DNA of 64,000 bases from Agroathelia rolfsii (GCA_018343915.1 JABRWF010000008.1:124001-188000); one strand, 5' to 3'. Positions 43,816-57,391 are shown, counted from the stretch's first letter. Made by a program: numbers and translations. The notes: generated by a model not told the origin, from the letters alone.

Positions 43816-46800
43816 TTATTGCAGTAAAGATTTTTCAATTTTTTTCAACAAGCCTTTGAGAGTACCACTTGTGCGATTACAGTTCTTCACCAACCAGCCC
43901 TCCATCTTAAGCCGAATCTGACACACTTCGTCGCAAATAGGGAGGTGGCCCTGATGACGTTCTGCTGTTAGCTTAGGATTGAGCAGCATGTCAAATAGAC
44001 TGCTCCACAGGTCCTGCTGCCAGTATCTCTTCATCGGTGTCGAAACCTTCTGTCTGGACTCGGGAGTGAGTGTGATGGCAGAAGCCTGCATATGTTTTCC
44101 GAACAACATGCAATATACAATTCCTGCAGTACCGAAATAGTCTGGCTCATATGTCCACGGTCGACCTTCGCGCATTTCAAAGCAGTCTTTGTCGTCAACT
44201 GGCCAATCTGCCGAGAATTCCTGTTCGGGTGGGAATAGTCTAGTGTCAATACTACGGCCAAAATCAACGATCCTGAGACCTTTATAAGCCCAGCCTCCTT
44301 CGCCCGAAGGTCTGTAATCCGTCATCCATGTCGATGCTCCAGCAGGGACTTCTTCTAGGCGCAGAAGGCAGTTGTCGATTTTAAGATCTCCGTGGATGAA
44401 GCCATTGCGATGCATACCCTCAACGACTCGAAGGAGCTCAATAGTGAAGAAAAAAGCGAGTAATTCGTCAAGGCATGCACCCTGTTGAGCAACGCCTGAG
44501 GAGCCCGCACGATTAACAAGATCGAGTAGAGAACCATGTGGACTGAGTTCGAGAACAAGGTAGCTCTCATCTCGGAAAGCATGCAGTCGTTGAGGAAGGA
44601 CAATTGATTTCTTTAAACGATTGTCAAGAGTAGCACGCAGTCGCCGGAGAACATGATATTCCCAAACGTCTCGTGGTCGCACAACTTTTAATGCAACCAA
44701 AACACTTCCGCATTCATCTAACTCTCCAAAAGTTTCGGTTTCGTCTTCGTCATCAAGATGATGGAGCATTTCTGCAGTGAATACAGAACCGAAACCACCT
44801 TCACCCAGCTTCCCATATACTCTAAAACCCGATCCGTGAAGCTCCAGGCCAAAACCAGGTAGATCGTCCACACCAGAACCGGAGCTTTGACGACTATACT
44901 TCCGCGCATGCTTCTGTAATGCTTCGAGATGATTAGCATCGCGATCTTTACTGTCATAGAAATTGGGCTCCGATGGAATCATGGAAAGAAGGGCAGAGAT
45001 TATGGTTTCATCAAGCGGGTTACATGGATTAGTGGGATGGAATGAAGATGAAAGGCGCAGCACTTCCATCTGATTTTCCAAGTTATTCGTGTCTATCTGT
45101 GAGGGCTCAATAGGATCATCTTGAAAAGATTCATCGTCCCATCCTTCGTTAACATGATGCTCAGGCTGTCGTGAAATCACAGCGCCTTCATATTCGTCGC
45201 TCTCAAATTCATCTTGAGGCTCGGTGGATGATCGTCGCCTGTTGTTGACACGAAAATTTCCCAGGTAAGACTGGCCAAGAGGGTTATTGAGAGTGTCAAG
45301 GGACTCATATACACTAGTAGTATATTCAATTGTTCGTTCGGTGATAGGAGTCATGATGTTTACGTTTCCAAAACGGCCGCCCCATTCCAAAGTGCGATGA
45401 GACCGGACTTCTTCGGTGTAATCTTCATCATAAGGAATTCCCGAGGGTATCTCAGATGGAGAACTTTGTTTGTCGCTATCTTCGCTGGTTTCGAAGCTAG
45501 CATCATGTGTATCGTAGGGGCTCCGTCCTCTTTGTTCTTTAATTTCGTCAAAGGCGTCTTCGGCATAATGGTCCTGTTCAGATTCTTCTGAAGACGCGGG
45601 ATCGACCTCAGGCTCCTCGGCGACATCGGGTAGTCGAGGCAAGGTTTCGGTAGGCGCATCAACGAATGGCTGGAAAGAACCTCCACCAGGGGTAGGCGTT
45701 GCGACGGGCGGACGACTGAAGACCTTGAAGGGTGTTTGAGACGACAGCAAAGAGGGTGCTGACGGATCCTGAGGAACATCACCCAGCGCTCGCGCGGGAG
45801 TGAAGACCTTTGAGAAGACCGCTCCACCACCCTCAGAGGCCAATGGTGCCCTGGCTTTGAAGACGCTGCCTTGAGCATTCTCCGACTTGACACTGTCTGA
45901 TAATGCCAGGCCACGCCTTGTATCCGGAGTCTTGAAAGTAGGGGCATTCTCGTCCCTGAATGGTACGAACTAGGGAGAATTAGATGCTATGGTGAGTGGT
46001 GTAGATAGAAGAATGCATACAGCTGGCCGGGAAGGACGAGACTTTTCCATATCAGTTAGGGAGGTTGCAATCTGGAAAAAAAATTAATATCCAAAAAGCC
46101 CGGAAATAGACTAGGTATAGACCTTGGGAGTAGCGGCATCCATATGGGGCGCATTTTCGTCAACGAACGGCTTAAACACTAGGATATCATTAGAGAAAGG
46201 TTGGCTTTGGCAGCAAAATGAGTTGTACCTGCCGTCCCACCAGACCCGCCTTCCATAAGCAAGGGTTGAGTTCGGGCCTGTTGGGACACCACAGGTGTCA
46301 TCGGTTCGATCCTCTTGGTCGGTGCATGCTTGCTTCCTGAGTATATTTTCGTGGTTTTTTCAGGGGAATTGTACATCCCAAAAACATCTTGAAGGGCTTC
46401 CTTGGTGTTGATGGTGACTGTAGGTTCGGAGTACATGAGACTCTTGCGACGACTATAAGGTAAAGGTTTGATTTCTCTTCCATCCACAACACCCGACGAC
46501 GGTATCACAGAAGAAGAAATCGGAACAAGGGATTCCCATTTCTTTCTCAGAAGACCGAGGGAAGCTGCTCGCGCCTCAGCAGCACAGAATTCACCAGACT
46601 CTGGGGTGAAAAGTAGTGAAAGATTCATTCGAATTCGCTCTTGTCGTTGACCGGGTACCGGAGGTGCCAACATAGCTGCGTAAGGACCATGAGTGCTGGA
46701 CGAATACTGACCAGATGCCGAAACATCTGAAATATTGGATGAGCGCTGTTGTATCCGGGTATGAAACTCGCTATAGCGTTTCTTCAGGCGTTCCAATGGC

Positions 46801-47270
46801 CTGGCGGATTTGCTGATGCCTAATGCATAAATCTTCTCTGCATCGGCGATCCTAAGAATAATCCAGGTAAGCATAAATGGGCAAGGAGCCCCATAAAGAA
46901 GTGTAGCACACCGATTTTCCCTTTCGAGGGCATTGGCGTATTCCTCATAGAGAAGTGCGTAACTCGTGCCAATCTTGTCGGCCACCAGCGATTGGTATAC
47001 CTTCACCGGCTTGTTCACGTGTCGAGCATACAAAGCCCATAATTTCAAGTAGCGTAGATCGCTCTTATAGACTTGGTCGTTCCTAAACTTTTGTGTCGTC
47101 TCGTGAAGAAGTTCGACGAGGCCAGAATCACGGCTGCCAGGAGGATAGTTTTTGATTGTCCATTTCACGAAATGGTCGTACTCTGCGAGTGGATCATCTG
47201 CACTGTCGATTGCAGCGTCAACACGATGTCTGAGCTCCTGACGCTTCAAGTCGCGCTCTTTGTCGTCCAT
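43816..47270 (-). CDS. BUB1: BUB1 spindle-checkpoint kinase
   Basis: About 1,080 aa. The start MDDKERDLKRQELRH leads into the Mad3/Bub1 TPR-like domain (YDHFVKWTIKNYPPGSRDSG, LRYLKLWALYARHV, EEYANALERENR, ADAEKIYALGI). A GLEBS-like Bub3-binding stretch follows (PTVTINTKEALQDVFGMY, 46370-46435). After four short introns the long exon holds acidic disordered sequence and a C-terminal kinase: G-E-G-G-F-G-S-V, catalytic H-G-D-L-K-I-D-N, and V-D-F-G. The kinase plus TPR shows it is Bub1 rather than Mad3; no KEN box was seen. Three F-x-P-F-x-D repeats lie between GLEBS and kinase. Its kinetochore role and H2A phosphorylation are family knowledge. Confidence 0.94.
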
Positions 47271-47665
47271 GGAGCGAGGTGAATGAAGTTCAGTCGGGGG
47301 TTATAGTACGTTAAGGCAAACCAAGCACTATTAGTGACACCAGAACACTCCACTTGATAAGATGAGATCGTAGAGATAAGACAACCTGATATAGTCTACC
47401 AATAATTATTACTACAGTACTTGGTGATCCTCAACAGTACTTTCTTCGGTTCATATTCGCCCAAAAATTTGAGAAATATTCCACGTGCATGTATTCAAGT
47501 CATGGGTGCCTAGAAGGAATCCAACCATCTCTGGCGATATACAGTCATGTATTCGACTGAATAGGACTAAACACTAAATAACACATGCTATCTCCATATC
47601 CAACAATACAGCCCGCATATCACCTGCACCATGTACAGCTATTCAATAATCAAGGGTGTAATACA
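47271..47665. other. Intergenic between PBP1 3' end and BUB1 start
   Basis: 395 bp with the BUB1 promoter on its left and PBP1 3' UTR on its right. No ORF with support. Confidence 0.6.
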
Positions 47666-50600
47666 TCAAGCATGACCACCCATAGGAATAGGTGGGGCGG
47701 GCGTTGTGCCATCGTATGGATGCGCCGGTTGTCCATTAGGCGGTGGCGGCATCATCATGGGATACGGGACGGCATGCTGGACTATATAAAAGAAGAAAAA
47801 TTATGTCAACCAAACAGACGTGGAATATCGTGATGAAATTATAGCGTACGTTGAGGGCTTTGATGATAGTATGGGTGAGCATGGGATGGAATAGGTGTCG
47901 GCGGCATCGATGGTCGTTGACCGGCGCCGTTTGGTGGAGGATAATTGTTCATCGGGGGAGGGGCCATGTAAACTTGCGACGCTAGAACATTTTGTGAGAT
48001 GAAACCGCCTATACTCATTCTTCGGCGATTCTTGACTTACGAGGCATATGCGCTATTGAAGGGGATGCATACATTGCTGTGTAGTAGCTTTAATACCAAG
48101 GGTATGCAATGTATTAAGCCTCAACTTACGTTGACCAGGAGGAGGAGGCATATTTGGTGGATATCCCATGGGTTGCATGAATGGCCCATGCATGTATGCA
48201 CCAGGGGGTCCCGGATGCGGCATCCCAGGCATGATGGGCTATGGAGTTAGTTAGCAGAAATGCCCACGATACTAACCTTTTTTATTATACTAACTTGAGG
48301 ATATCCGTAGGCGGGATAAGCAAACACGTAGCCACCTCCACCGGGACGTGGTGCAGGTTGGGCAGCTGAGTCCTCTTCGTATGGGGGCGGTTGCATTGGC
48401 GGCGGGGCTGATGGTTGGTTGTGCGTAGATGTCGGGGTTTGTTGATGTGGAGCGGGTGGATAAGCAAGCATATATCGTTTGCCATTATATGGCCAATTGG
48501 CAGCTGCTAGGTGTGTTAGCATCGATAGAAATATAACTATAACACTTCCCATGACGCACCAACTTGACTGGCTTCAACAACTTTATTGTGCTTGAAGGGA
48601 TTGAAGTCGTCTTTGACATGCACAGGCAAACTTTTTTTGATCGCTCGTCCGAAGAATGGATTTGATGTGCTTATCTATTTCTTGTGATAAGAAACAACAT
48701 GAACCAGAACATATGAGGAAGCATACCGTTTCGGCTGCTCTCGACGTCCTTGGTGAAGGAGCCGCTTGGCGAGAATCGCTTGGAACGGGCGACTGTAGAA
48801 ATAATTACGCCGACATTCATGATCCATAAAAATAAATCAATTACCTTCGGATTAGGCATAAAAGAGGACGCATTTACATTGAGCCGATTGACGGCATTAG
48901 GGCTGAGTGGGCCAGCAGCACCATTCAGGCCCGATTGACTCTGGGATGTCGCAACTGTCGGTCGAACAGCCCCTGTTCCATTGGCCGCAGGAGTAGCCCC
49001 AGCACGCTTAGGGCCTTTGAAAGGTGGGATGGGTTGGATATAGATGCCACTCTTCTTGGGTTCGACCTTGGCTACGGCAGAGGTAACCGACTTGGAGACA
49101 GAAATGCTTGGTTTTGCTTGCGGAGTAGGCGAGACTGCTTTTGTTTTTGCTACGGGCGCCGCGTTGGCATTTGCAGTAAGGCGTGCAGCAGCAGCCACAG
49201 CAGCAGAACCAGGAGCACCAATACTACGCGCTTGAGCAGAGCTGGCATCCTGGCTTGACTTCTCCCGGATCTGTTTTTGACGTTCCTCATCCTTCGCCAA
49301 AATAGATACCAGATCTTCCGGAATCGGTTTGTTCAACTAATGAGGGTTGGCTAAGATATTTGGGCAGTAAATGTTATGTTAACCTACCTTGAACGTCTTG
49401 CTGAAGTTGACAAGTTCCGCTACGCGTTTCTCCATATCCGTCTTAACCATAGCCGCCCTCCGTTGTGTAAGCCTGTTTTTCTCGTTGACGACGAAATCCC
49501 GGAAAGCCGGGATGGCATCCTAAATAGAACGTTCAAAACCGGTGAAGCTGCACTCATAGTAATACGCCCTTACCTTCGTAGGCTCCTTGGAGACTACGGG
49601 CGGCTGAGTAGCAGTTATAGGTGGTGCGGGATCGGACGTATTGGTTGCAGGTTTGGGTGCTTCAGGCTTAGAAGCAGAAGCGGCGTTCTGTTGCTGACGT
49701 CTAGCACCAGGTGGTATGTATGCATTACTACCACGAACAACGGCGCCATACCTGAAATTTATACATAAGATATAGAGCAGCAAAAAGTGTCAGATTACAG
49801 ACTTGTCCTCTTCATCAACTCCACTATCATCCACGGTCATGTTACGCTCTTCGGCAATATGGGGGTTGTTTGTAGCCATCTAGTTGGACTATCAGTGGCG
49901 AAAAGGTATGATCGTCGATCACGCTCACCCCCATGATTTCGTTTGCGATGCGCTGCGCCTTCTTCTCTCGCTCCTTATAATCAGGAGCCGAGCGATCGAG
50001 TTTGGTCGTGTACTGCTCCTCATCAAAGCTGGTTACGACGCCAAATCCGGCTTCGTTGGCAGCAAACTGATCCCAGCTTGCGTTGTTAGAACTAGGACCG
50101 AATGTGATATCATCGCCATGACTTCCTCCAAGGTCAACGGTAGTAGAGGGATCAGAATCTCCCTGCCATGCTTGCAGTTCTCGCTCCCTACGAATACCAA
50201 GTTTCTGGCTGATTTCGGTATCAGTGCTGAAACCTGATGGGTGTGAGAGATAGTCAATCAAAATAATTTGAAATACTCACTGTCCCCGTTGGGAGCTTTG
50301 GCGTCGGCGGGACCAGAGTTCCAGGACTCGATGCTGGCCAAAGCAACAAAAATCGAGTCTCTGAGGGGAGCACCCGGGTTGGATATTTCCTTGACGTCTC
50401 TAAGAGTGACACCCATGGTATCACCTTCGGCACCTGTTGATCGAATGACACCTTCATAGCAGGTGGCGGTCTTGGTGGTAAGGGTGATTGTCATGCCCTG
50501 TCAATGTCTTTGAGCGGCCATGGTCATCAAAAGTACAAGTTACGTAGGTACGGACAGTGAGGCCTGCCAAAGACTGCAGAAGACGCTCCTGGGATGCACC

Positions 50601-50847
50601 ACCGTTGCTAAGTGATGGAAATCCGGCCTGATTTGCAGCGGAGGATGCATTGGGCAGTCTGGAAGAGTTGGGGCCGGGCGAGAATGTGGATGTGGCTCGA
50701 GCACCAGTCCAAGCTGAGGACCGACTAGATGGAGTCGCTTGTGAGTGAAAGTAGAGTGGCTGTGGCCGCACAAGATGAACAGACGGACCGGGAGCCTTCC
50801 TGGACCTTTCGAGGGGGCTTTGACTGCCGGGAGTGATTAGAGGCCAT
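47666..50847 (-). CDS. PBP1: Pbp1/ataxin-2 homologue
   Basis: The start MASNHSRQSKPPRK leads into the Lsm (SM-ATX) domain: SLAGLTVRTYGMTITL, YEGVIRSTGAEGDTMGVTL and IEKSRS-type DSIFVALASIESWNSG. LsmAD follows (STDTEISQKLGIRRERELQAW, NEAGFGVVTSFDEEQYT, DYKEREKKAQRIANEI). A PAM2 motif NRLNVNASSFMPNPK (about 48846-48891) binds the MLLE domain of poly(A)-binding protein. The C-terminus is Pro/Gly/Tyr/Met-rich and low complexity, as in proteins that enter stress granules. It has many short introns, including ones inside the Pro-rich tail. Role: mRNA stability and translation in the cytoplasm. Exon edges in 47770-48300 are approximate. Confidence 0.93.
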
Positions 50848-51428
50848 ATGGAAGCGGTAGGGAGAACAAGCAAAGAGAGATGGAAAGAAATAGCAAGGAT
50901 GAGAATACAAAGCAGATAAAGTCCCAGGTTAACCGCGGAGATGGTAGTGGTGAAAAGAGAAAAGGCTGCGTCGGGACGGTCGATAAAGGAGAAAAAAGCA
51001 GGCCAGCTGGCCAAACAGCACGAATGTTGGTGCGCACGTACGCTGAGGGCGTCGACGACGATGGGTCGCTCGGTGGGAAACGAGTCGCAACAGCTGAGCT
51101 TCGTCGTGCACCGTGGGAGGCCAGTGGACCCCCGTTTTCTCTATGGACCCCTCCCCAAATCTGGCTACTTGTGTATTTTGTGCATTATACAACTATATAA
51201 GATACTCTAAATACATAGCTTACATTAAATAAGACCACCCAATCCTTTTTCCTGCCATGTATTTTTTATTTATTTATTTTACCTGTTAACGTGCTTTACT
51301 AAATACTCGTTGCGAGAGTTGCCACTTACGGAGTTTGAATCATGCTGTGTTGCCACAAGTATAAAAGTAGACATTACCATTTATGTATGTAGCATAATAA
51401 TAATCATAATCCAAGAATCATTATTATA
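50848..51428. other. Divergent promoter PBP1 / Xaa-Pro aminopeptidase
   Basis: Open frames here on both strands (for example 50929-51192 minus and 50941-51210 plus) lack family features and likely reflect 5' UTR composition. AT-rich core near 51160-51430. Confidence 0.55.
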
Positions 51429-54400
51429 ATGCTGACCATCCGGCGGATACAATATTTCACTGGCAGCAGATTATCATCATCCAGATTACAACCCCTGCCA
51501 GTGCCATCTTCTCGTACCCGCACCCTCCACAATCTCAACATGGTCGCCACGCAGACAGTCGACACCACAGAGCGTCTCAAAGCCCTACGCGAGCTCATGA
51601 AGAGTCAAGACACGAGTCTTACTGCTCTCGTCGTGCCCAGCGAAGATCAGCGTCGGCATTCGTTTATTTCTCGTGTCGAGGCCATCTGCCTTATCTACTA
51701 CTGCGTATAGACTTCAGCGAATATATAGCACACTCTGATGAACGTCGGGCTTTTATATCCGGTTTCAATGGCTCTGCCGGTGAGCCAGCCATATACAATA
51801 CCAGAGTCTTACTATGTAGATGCTGATTTAGGGGTTTGCAATAGGATGTGCTATCGTCACTTTAGACAAAGCCTATATGTTTACGGATGGCCGTTACTTC
51901 CTGCAGGCAGAGAAACAACTGGACTCGTATGCACTTTATTCTCCAGGCATTGCCGCATGTCGTTAATGTTTCTCTCAGCAACTGGGAACTCATGAAGCAA
52001 GGCCTTCCAGGCAAGTGTATTTATGTTATCTTACCATCGACAAAGAAAATTACATGAAATTTAGACGTTCCCACCTGGCAAGAATTTCTTTCAGAAGTAC
52101 GCCTGCATTCTCGTTCGGTGTTGCTTATGTTCATTACTCACGTTAGAGACAATTATAGAATCTCAAGAATAAATCCACAATTGGCATAGATCCGACACTC
52201 ATGACCGCAAGTATGTTTTGTGACTTGCCATTAACGCCCCATCTCTCATATAATATGAAGCCGACGCTTCCCAATTGAAGAAGGACTTATCTCCAAAGGA
52301 TTCGGCCCTGATATCAGTCAAGGCTAATCTTGTTGACCAGGTATGGGACAACAACCGGCCACCTCGACCCAAGAATAGGATTATTGCTCTTGATCTGAAA
52401 TATGCAGGTCCGTAATGCCGTAACAACTTGATATCGCTCGTACCATCATGCTTAAGTGCACCTATAGGCGAGACTTTCAAACACAAGCTTCAACGACTCA
52501 GGGATGAAATCCAGAAGAAAGAGGCACAGGCATTGGTAATAACGATGCTGGATGAAATTGCCTGGCTCTTCAACCTGCGTGGATCAGACATCGACTACAA
52601 TCCGGGTATATGGGTCTGCCAAACTCCTTCATCGTAGCCTTACTGACGAATCACTGGCATTCCAGTCTTTTTTGCTTACGCTGTAGTTACTACACGATCG
52701 GTTGCCTTGTTTGTCGAACCCTCACAACTGAATGACGACGTACATGGCCATCTGGATAGTGATATTGAAATACACCCGTACGATTCCATCTTCACCTACC
52801 TGAAAGAGCTTCGAAGCGACACTGTATCGGTATGTAGTTCTTATGGTCTTTGTATCACTCGGTATGCAAACTCTCCTTCAGAGCATTCTCATTAGCGATA
52901 AAGCCAGTCTTGCCGTGGCCGAAGCAATTGGAGAAGTAAAAAAAAATATTGTCCTGCGAACTGCATTCTGTTTTGACATTCAATTATCACCTGCGTCAGG
53001 GAAATTATAAGATCATACGTTCTCCGGTTGCCGAACTAAAGTCGATCAAAAACGGGGTTGAATTGGAAGGTTTTCGTCAATGTCATATCCGAGATGGTGC
53101 TGCATTAGTGCGCTACTTCGCTTGGCTCGAGGAGGAGCTCGAGGCAGGTAAAGAGTTGAGCGAGTATGACGCCGCCCTGCAACTGGAGAAATATCGCTCG
53201 TAAGTTCTATTGGGCTATGCGGATTCTTGATATTGAAAGAGAAAATCAGGGAGCAAGAGCATTACAAGGGGCTTTCCTTCGACACGATCTCTTCGACAGG
53301 CCCCAATGCAGGTATACACTTCAATCAATATTCTCCTTCCGATATAAGCTTATCACGATATTCCAAGCTATCATTCATTACTCTCCTGATGCTAACGACT
53401 GCGATATCATCAAGAAAGATCAAGTTCGTACTAGTATACTAATTCTTGTAATTAATCGCTCACTGGTGACCTATGATAACCATCAGATATATCTCTGTGA
53501 CTCAGGAGGTTAATGATTAAAACCAAATATTACATCTTTCTAATTACTATCCGTATACAGGACAATACTTAGATGGAACGACAGATGTTACTCGGACATT
53601 GGTGCGTTCATTGGAACTGAAGGATTTCCAATATTGACAGACTTTTAAGCATTTTGGAGTTCCGACTTCAGAAGAAAAACGTTCATTCACTCGAGTGCTG
53701 CAAGGACATATATCTATTGATACCGCTATTTTCCCCGAGGGCACTACTGGTACGATGACATGCTTCAACCGTTGTTCTATCTAAGCCTTCTTGATTAGGT
53801 TATGTGATGTTGGTTATCTAATACAGCAGTTTCTGCTTTTCGCTTACGACAAATTCTTTACAAGTGACTCACATGCACGTCGTCCATTGTGGGAAGATGG
53901 ACTAGGTATAGTGTCATCCCGTATATGCTTCAGACCCTAGGACTGACGACAATCACAGATTACAGGTATATCCTTAATATATTAACCTATATTTTCTTCC
54001 ACTAAAGTCCCGAAGACACGGCACCGGACACGGTGTTGGTCACTTCTTGAACGTACACGAGGGTCCTCATGGTATCGGTGTTCGCATAGGTATACACCTC
54101 CCAACCTATTCCGTCATATTCTGCTTACTTACCATTCCAAGCTTACAATGAGACTCCATTAAAACCGGGAATGACGATTTCTAACGGTAAAGACGACAGC
54201 CCTTGTTAGCAATCTTGATCCTTATAAGCTCATCGATAATTCGTAGAGCCCGGATATTACGAGGATGGAAAGTATGGTATCCGCATTGAAAGTGTCGTAC
54301 TTGTAAAGGAAGTGAAAACCCCTCACAACTTTGGCGGTAAAAAATTTCTCGGCTTCGAGCGAGTAACGATGGTACGATGGCTTTTCGGTGTCTCACTTAA

Positions 54401-54582
54401 TGACTAACAACGCTTTGTAGTGTCCGATACAAAAGAAGCTTGTTGATATTGACCTCTTGACGGTGGCAGAGCGAAAGTGGCTTAATGATTATCATGCAGA
54501 GGTTTTGGAAAAAGTAGCACCATTGTTACAACACGAACCCAAAGCACTATCCTGGCTCAAGAGAGAATGCTCGCCTTTATAA
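51429..54582 (+). CDS. Xaa-Pro aminopeptidase P (M24B)
   Basis: A gene with many 45-70 bp introns. The N-terminal creatinase-like domain starts [15 protein letters not shown]. The first ATG (51429) adds 37 mostly basic/Ser residues ([19 protein letters not shown]) before a second ATG (51540), which fits a mitochondrial form and a cytosolic form. The catalytic pita-bread domain shows YLCDSG and [13 protein letters not shown] (two metal-binding Asp), [19 protein letters not shown] (metal His), and an E-P-G-Y-Y-E stretch plus GFERVTM with the metal Glu residues. It removes an N-terminal residue before proline using two metal ions. The splice at 53202/53249 restores [16 protein letters not shown]. 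Confidence 0.9.
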
Positions 54583-55247
54583 ATACTTAAACCGTAACAA
54601 TTAGGGAGAAATACACTAGTTTTACCATTACATCTGTTTGTACGATTGATAATCGATAATCGGTTAGTCTTCCTTGTCTCGGACAAAGATCACTGGTCAG
54701 GGTATCGCATAGGTAGGTGTATTCTTACGGAATGCCGGTATGACGGATAGTTCGTACATATTATGACCTGAAAATAGAGCACATGATCAATCAGGTGATG
54801 TCGTCCTGAGGTTGGCGGCTTTTTTGGTGGCTTTTCAGCCTGAGACTGTCCTTGGACATGGGGGCTTTGTAGAAGGAGAGTTGCGCCCAAAAGCTTTTGC
54901 TTTTTGACAGGTCTTCATAGGATAAGGTGCAAGATGAAACAGAGGCCTGGGACGTGCCACATATACAAATACTAGTATTACACTGACAAGATCGTTATCG
55001 TTAATATTCAATCACGCCGCATTACCCCACAACATGCCCACGGGGCTCCCACAGGGACACCCCTACATAATGGATCGCCAAGTCAGGCCCGGGGCCTCTT
55101 GCCAAATCTGATTTTCCTAGACGAGGCTTGTGACTAGACGTCGCCCGTACTTATGGACCCAAATCTGTCTTGCGACAAGAGTATTTCTCCCTCCTCCGTC
55201 CCACTGGCACCCCCAACCCCAGCCAAGGCCAGAGCTCAAGTCCACCG
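54583..55247. other. Intergenic, no gene seen
   Basis: 665 bp between two plus-strand genes. Short minus frames at 54492-54890 have no support. An open frame upstream of the aquaporin ATG has no ATG of its own. Confidence 0.6.
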
Positions 55248-57018
55248 ATGACTACATCTATAGTTCACGCTCGCGATATTGTTGTTCGACCGCAATGGTT
55301 AGTGAAATGGGAAAGATTGAGGCACCATCAGCTGCATTGGCTTGTCGAGCTTTTTGCTGAAGCGGTAGGTTTGCCAACGACGGCCTTCGGTGCCGTGTGC
55401 ATAATCATTAAAGACCCTATTCTTTGACAGCTGGGAGTATTCTTCTATACTTACGCTGGTGAGTAAGAGAACTACTACCATTATTACAACAATGTGATTT
55501 GGGGCTTATATCACTTGTTTTAGGGGCAGGCGCTACCGCACCATATGTGATAGGGAATATTCTTGGGGAAAACATAGCATGTATGCCAAAGCATTATCTC
55601 TCAGATATATCACTCATAAACCATCTTTATGTATGCCGTGACAGCTGGTTTGGAAGTCGGATTTGCCTATGCATTCGGTATCCTGCTTGCTATTGTCGTA
55701 TGCTCGGCTACTTCTGGCGGGCATTTTAACCCATGTGTTTCTATTGCATTTGTTGTTTATAAGGGCTTTCCACCTTTGAAGGCTATCAGGTAGGGTTGCA
55801 TGATGCTTTTGCATGAGAGTCGACTCGGGTTGCTAAATGACAACGTAGATATATCATTGCACAAATATTTGGTGGCTATATCGCATGCCTACTCATATAT
55901 GCGCAATATCGAGATCTTATCATGGTTAAAATTATTTCTATACAGCCTTAAGTAACACTGACCGCTTTCCCTGATAGGCTGCCGAAGTTGTATTGGAATC
56001 GAAAGGTGTCTACGGCTCACTTATGTTCACACCTACAGGGCCTGGCGGCATTCTTGGATTGTACCTGCCTGTCGGATCCAACATTTCACGTGTCTTGTTG
56101 AATGAATTTGTTGTTGTATGTCAACCTTCTTTTTATGGGGCAGAAGAGCACTTACACGTAGCTCATGCACTTTAGGATACATTCCTTGCTCTAGTAATAT
56201 GGTAGAAGCATTTATCGCGTATACAAACACTGGATATCGACTGATAACACTTCATCGCTGGTAAATGTAGGGCATGGTGGGCAATCTCCGCTTTATTTTG
56301 CTCCGATATTGTTGCTTACAATCTTGACACCAAACAGCATCGACCAAACCAATTTCTTAGTGCCACCGGCAGCAGGCCCATGGGTTATAAGCTTTGCATA
56401 GTAAAATTGAAGAGTTCCAATTATAATGATAAAAATACTAACGTTTACTCCACTTTGAAGTGCTATTGCCATTTGGGCGTATGCTCCTATTGGAAGTGCG
56501 TTGTTGTTTATTTGTCTTATTCCCAGTATCTCAAGCGTTTGAATAGTTGCGGCTAATGCTGCTCGTGATGTTGGGTAAGCGTATAACAAGTCTTGATGAT
56601 GATATGTATGTTCACTGCACATTTGGGTCCCACATCTATAGGGGGCGACTTGCAGCCATGACTATCTGGGGATTGTCCGCATCGGGAGGCCGTTATGCAG
56701 CATTGGCGGCCCTTGTAAACATTCCAGCAACGCTTTTGGGGGCTACTTTATACGAGATGTTTCTTATGGATACGTCCAGAGGTTTGAGTTCATGGTATCT
56801 TCCATGGAGATTCCTTTTAATCGCCTTTTTTAGTTGTACCTGCACCACATCTGGACTTCGTTAGAGGCCACATGCACCATTTGAAGGAACGCGGTGCACC
56901 CGTGGACGAGATTTACGATAGGAATCTTGCACTCATATCTGATGAATCCAAGGACGTGAATCAGAACGAAAAGCCAATGATTGAGCAGCTGGAATCCACT
57001 AATAATTCGAGTGAGTAA
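55248..57018 (+). CDS. Aquaglyceroporin (MIP family) with NPC and NAA motifs
   Basis: The start MTTSIVHARDIVVRPQWLVK is followed by six expected helices split over about ten exons. The first half-helix loop is S-G-G-H-F-N-P-C-V-S (near 55716-55745), NPC instead of NPA. The second, formed across the 56525 intron acceptor, is A-N-A-A-R-D-V-G, NAA instead of NPA, with the Arg of the selectivity filter kept. GGRLAAMTIWG and the Asp after Arg point to the glycerol-facilitator side. The C-terminus is a charged cytoplasmic tail ending N-N-S-S-E. Splicing through 56400-56580 removes stops that make the region look broken. Substrate (water, glycerol or other) is not known. Confidence 0.88.
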
Positions 57019-57391
57019 TTTGGTGATTCCAAAGACGCGTCGACCTAGTCATGTTGATGAAACCCTGAAACAGGTGTTTGATTACAAGGGTTTGATTGGT
57101 TCACAACGATAGGCAAGAAGAATATAAGTTATTATATAACTTTTTCTGCTAGTATGGACCGCTGGTATTTCCCGACTCAGAGTGCCCAGAAGGTATCTGG
57201 ATGATTGTTGAAACTAGTTCAAACGTTTATCTCATATAGAATATGAATATGATAGACACAGGCGTGTGCAATTGATAGTTACAGTTTGCTAGTATACTTG
57301 GCTGTCGTTATATCACAGGCTTGAAACGTTTATATTTTTGATTGTTCTCCGGAAACAACTTCCACAACCCTATAGTTGATATATATGTAAA
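57019..57391. other. Intergenic, convergent 3' ends
   Basis: Between the aquaporin (+) and reductase (-) stop codons. AT-rich, no ORF with support. Confidence 0.6.

Noticed and set aside
56293..56622. 109-codon minus frame suggesting the aquaporin is broken here
   Set aside because: Splicing the plus strand with two short introns gives the conserved aquaporin helices and the NAARD box, so the minus frame is a shadow.
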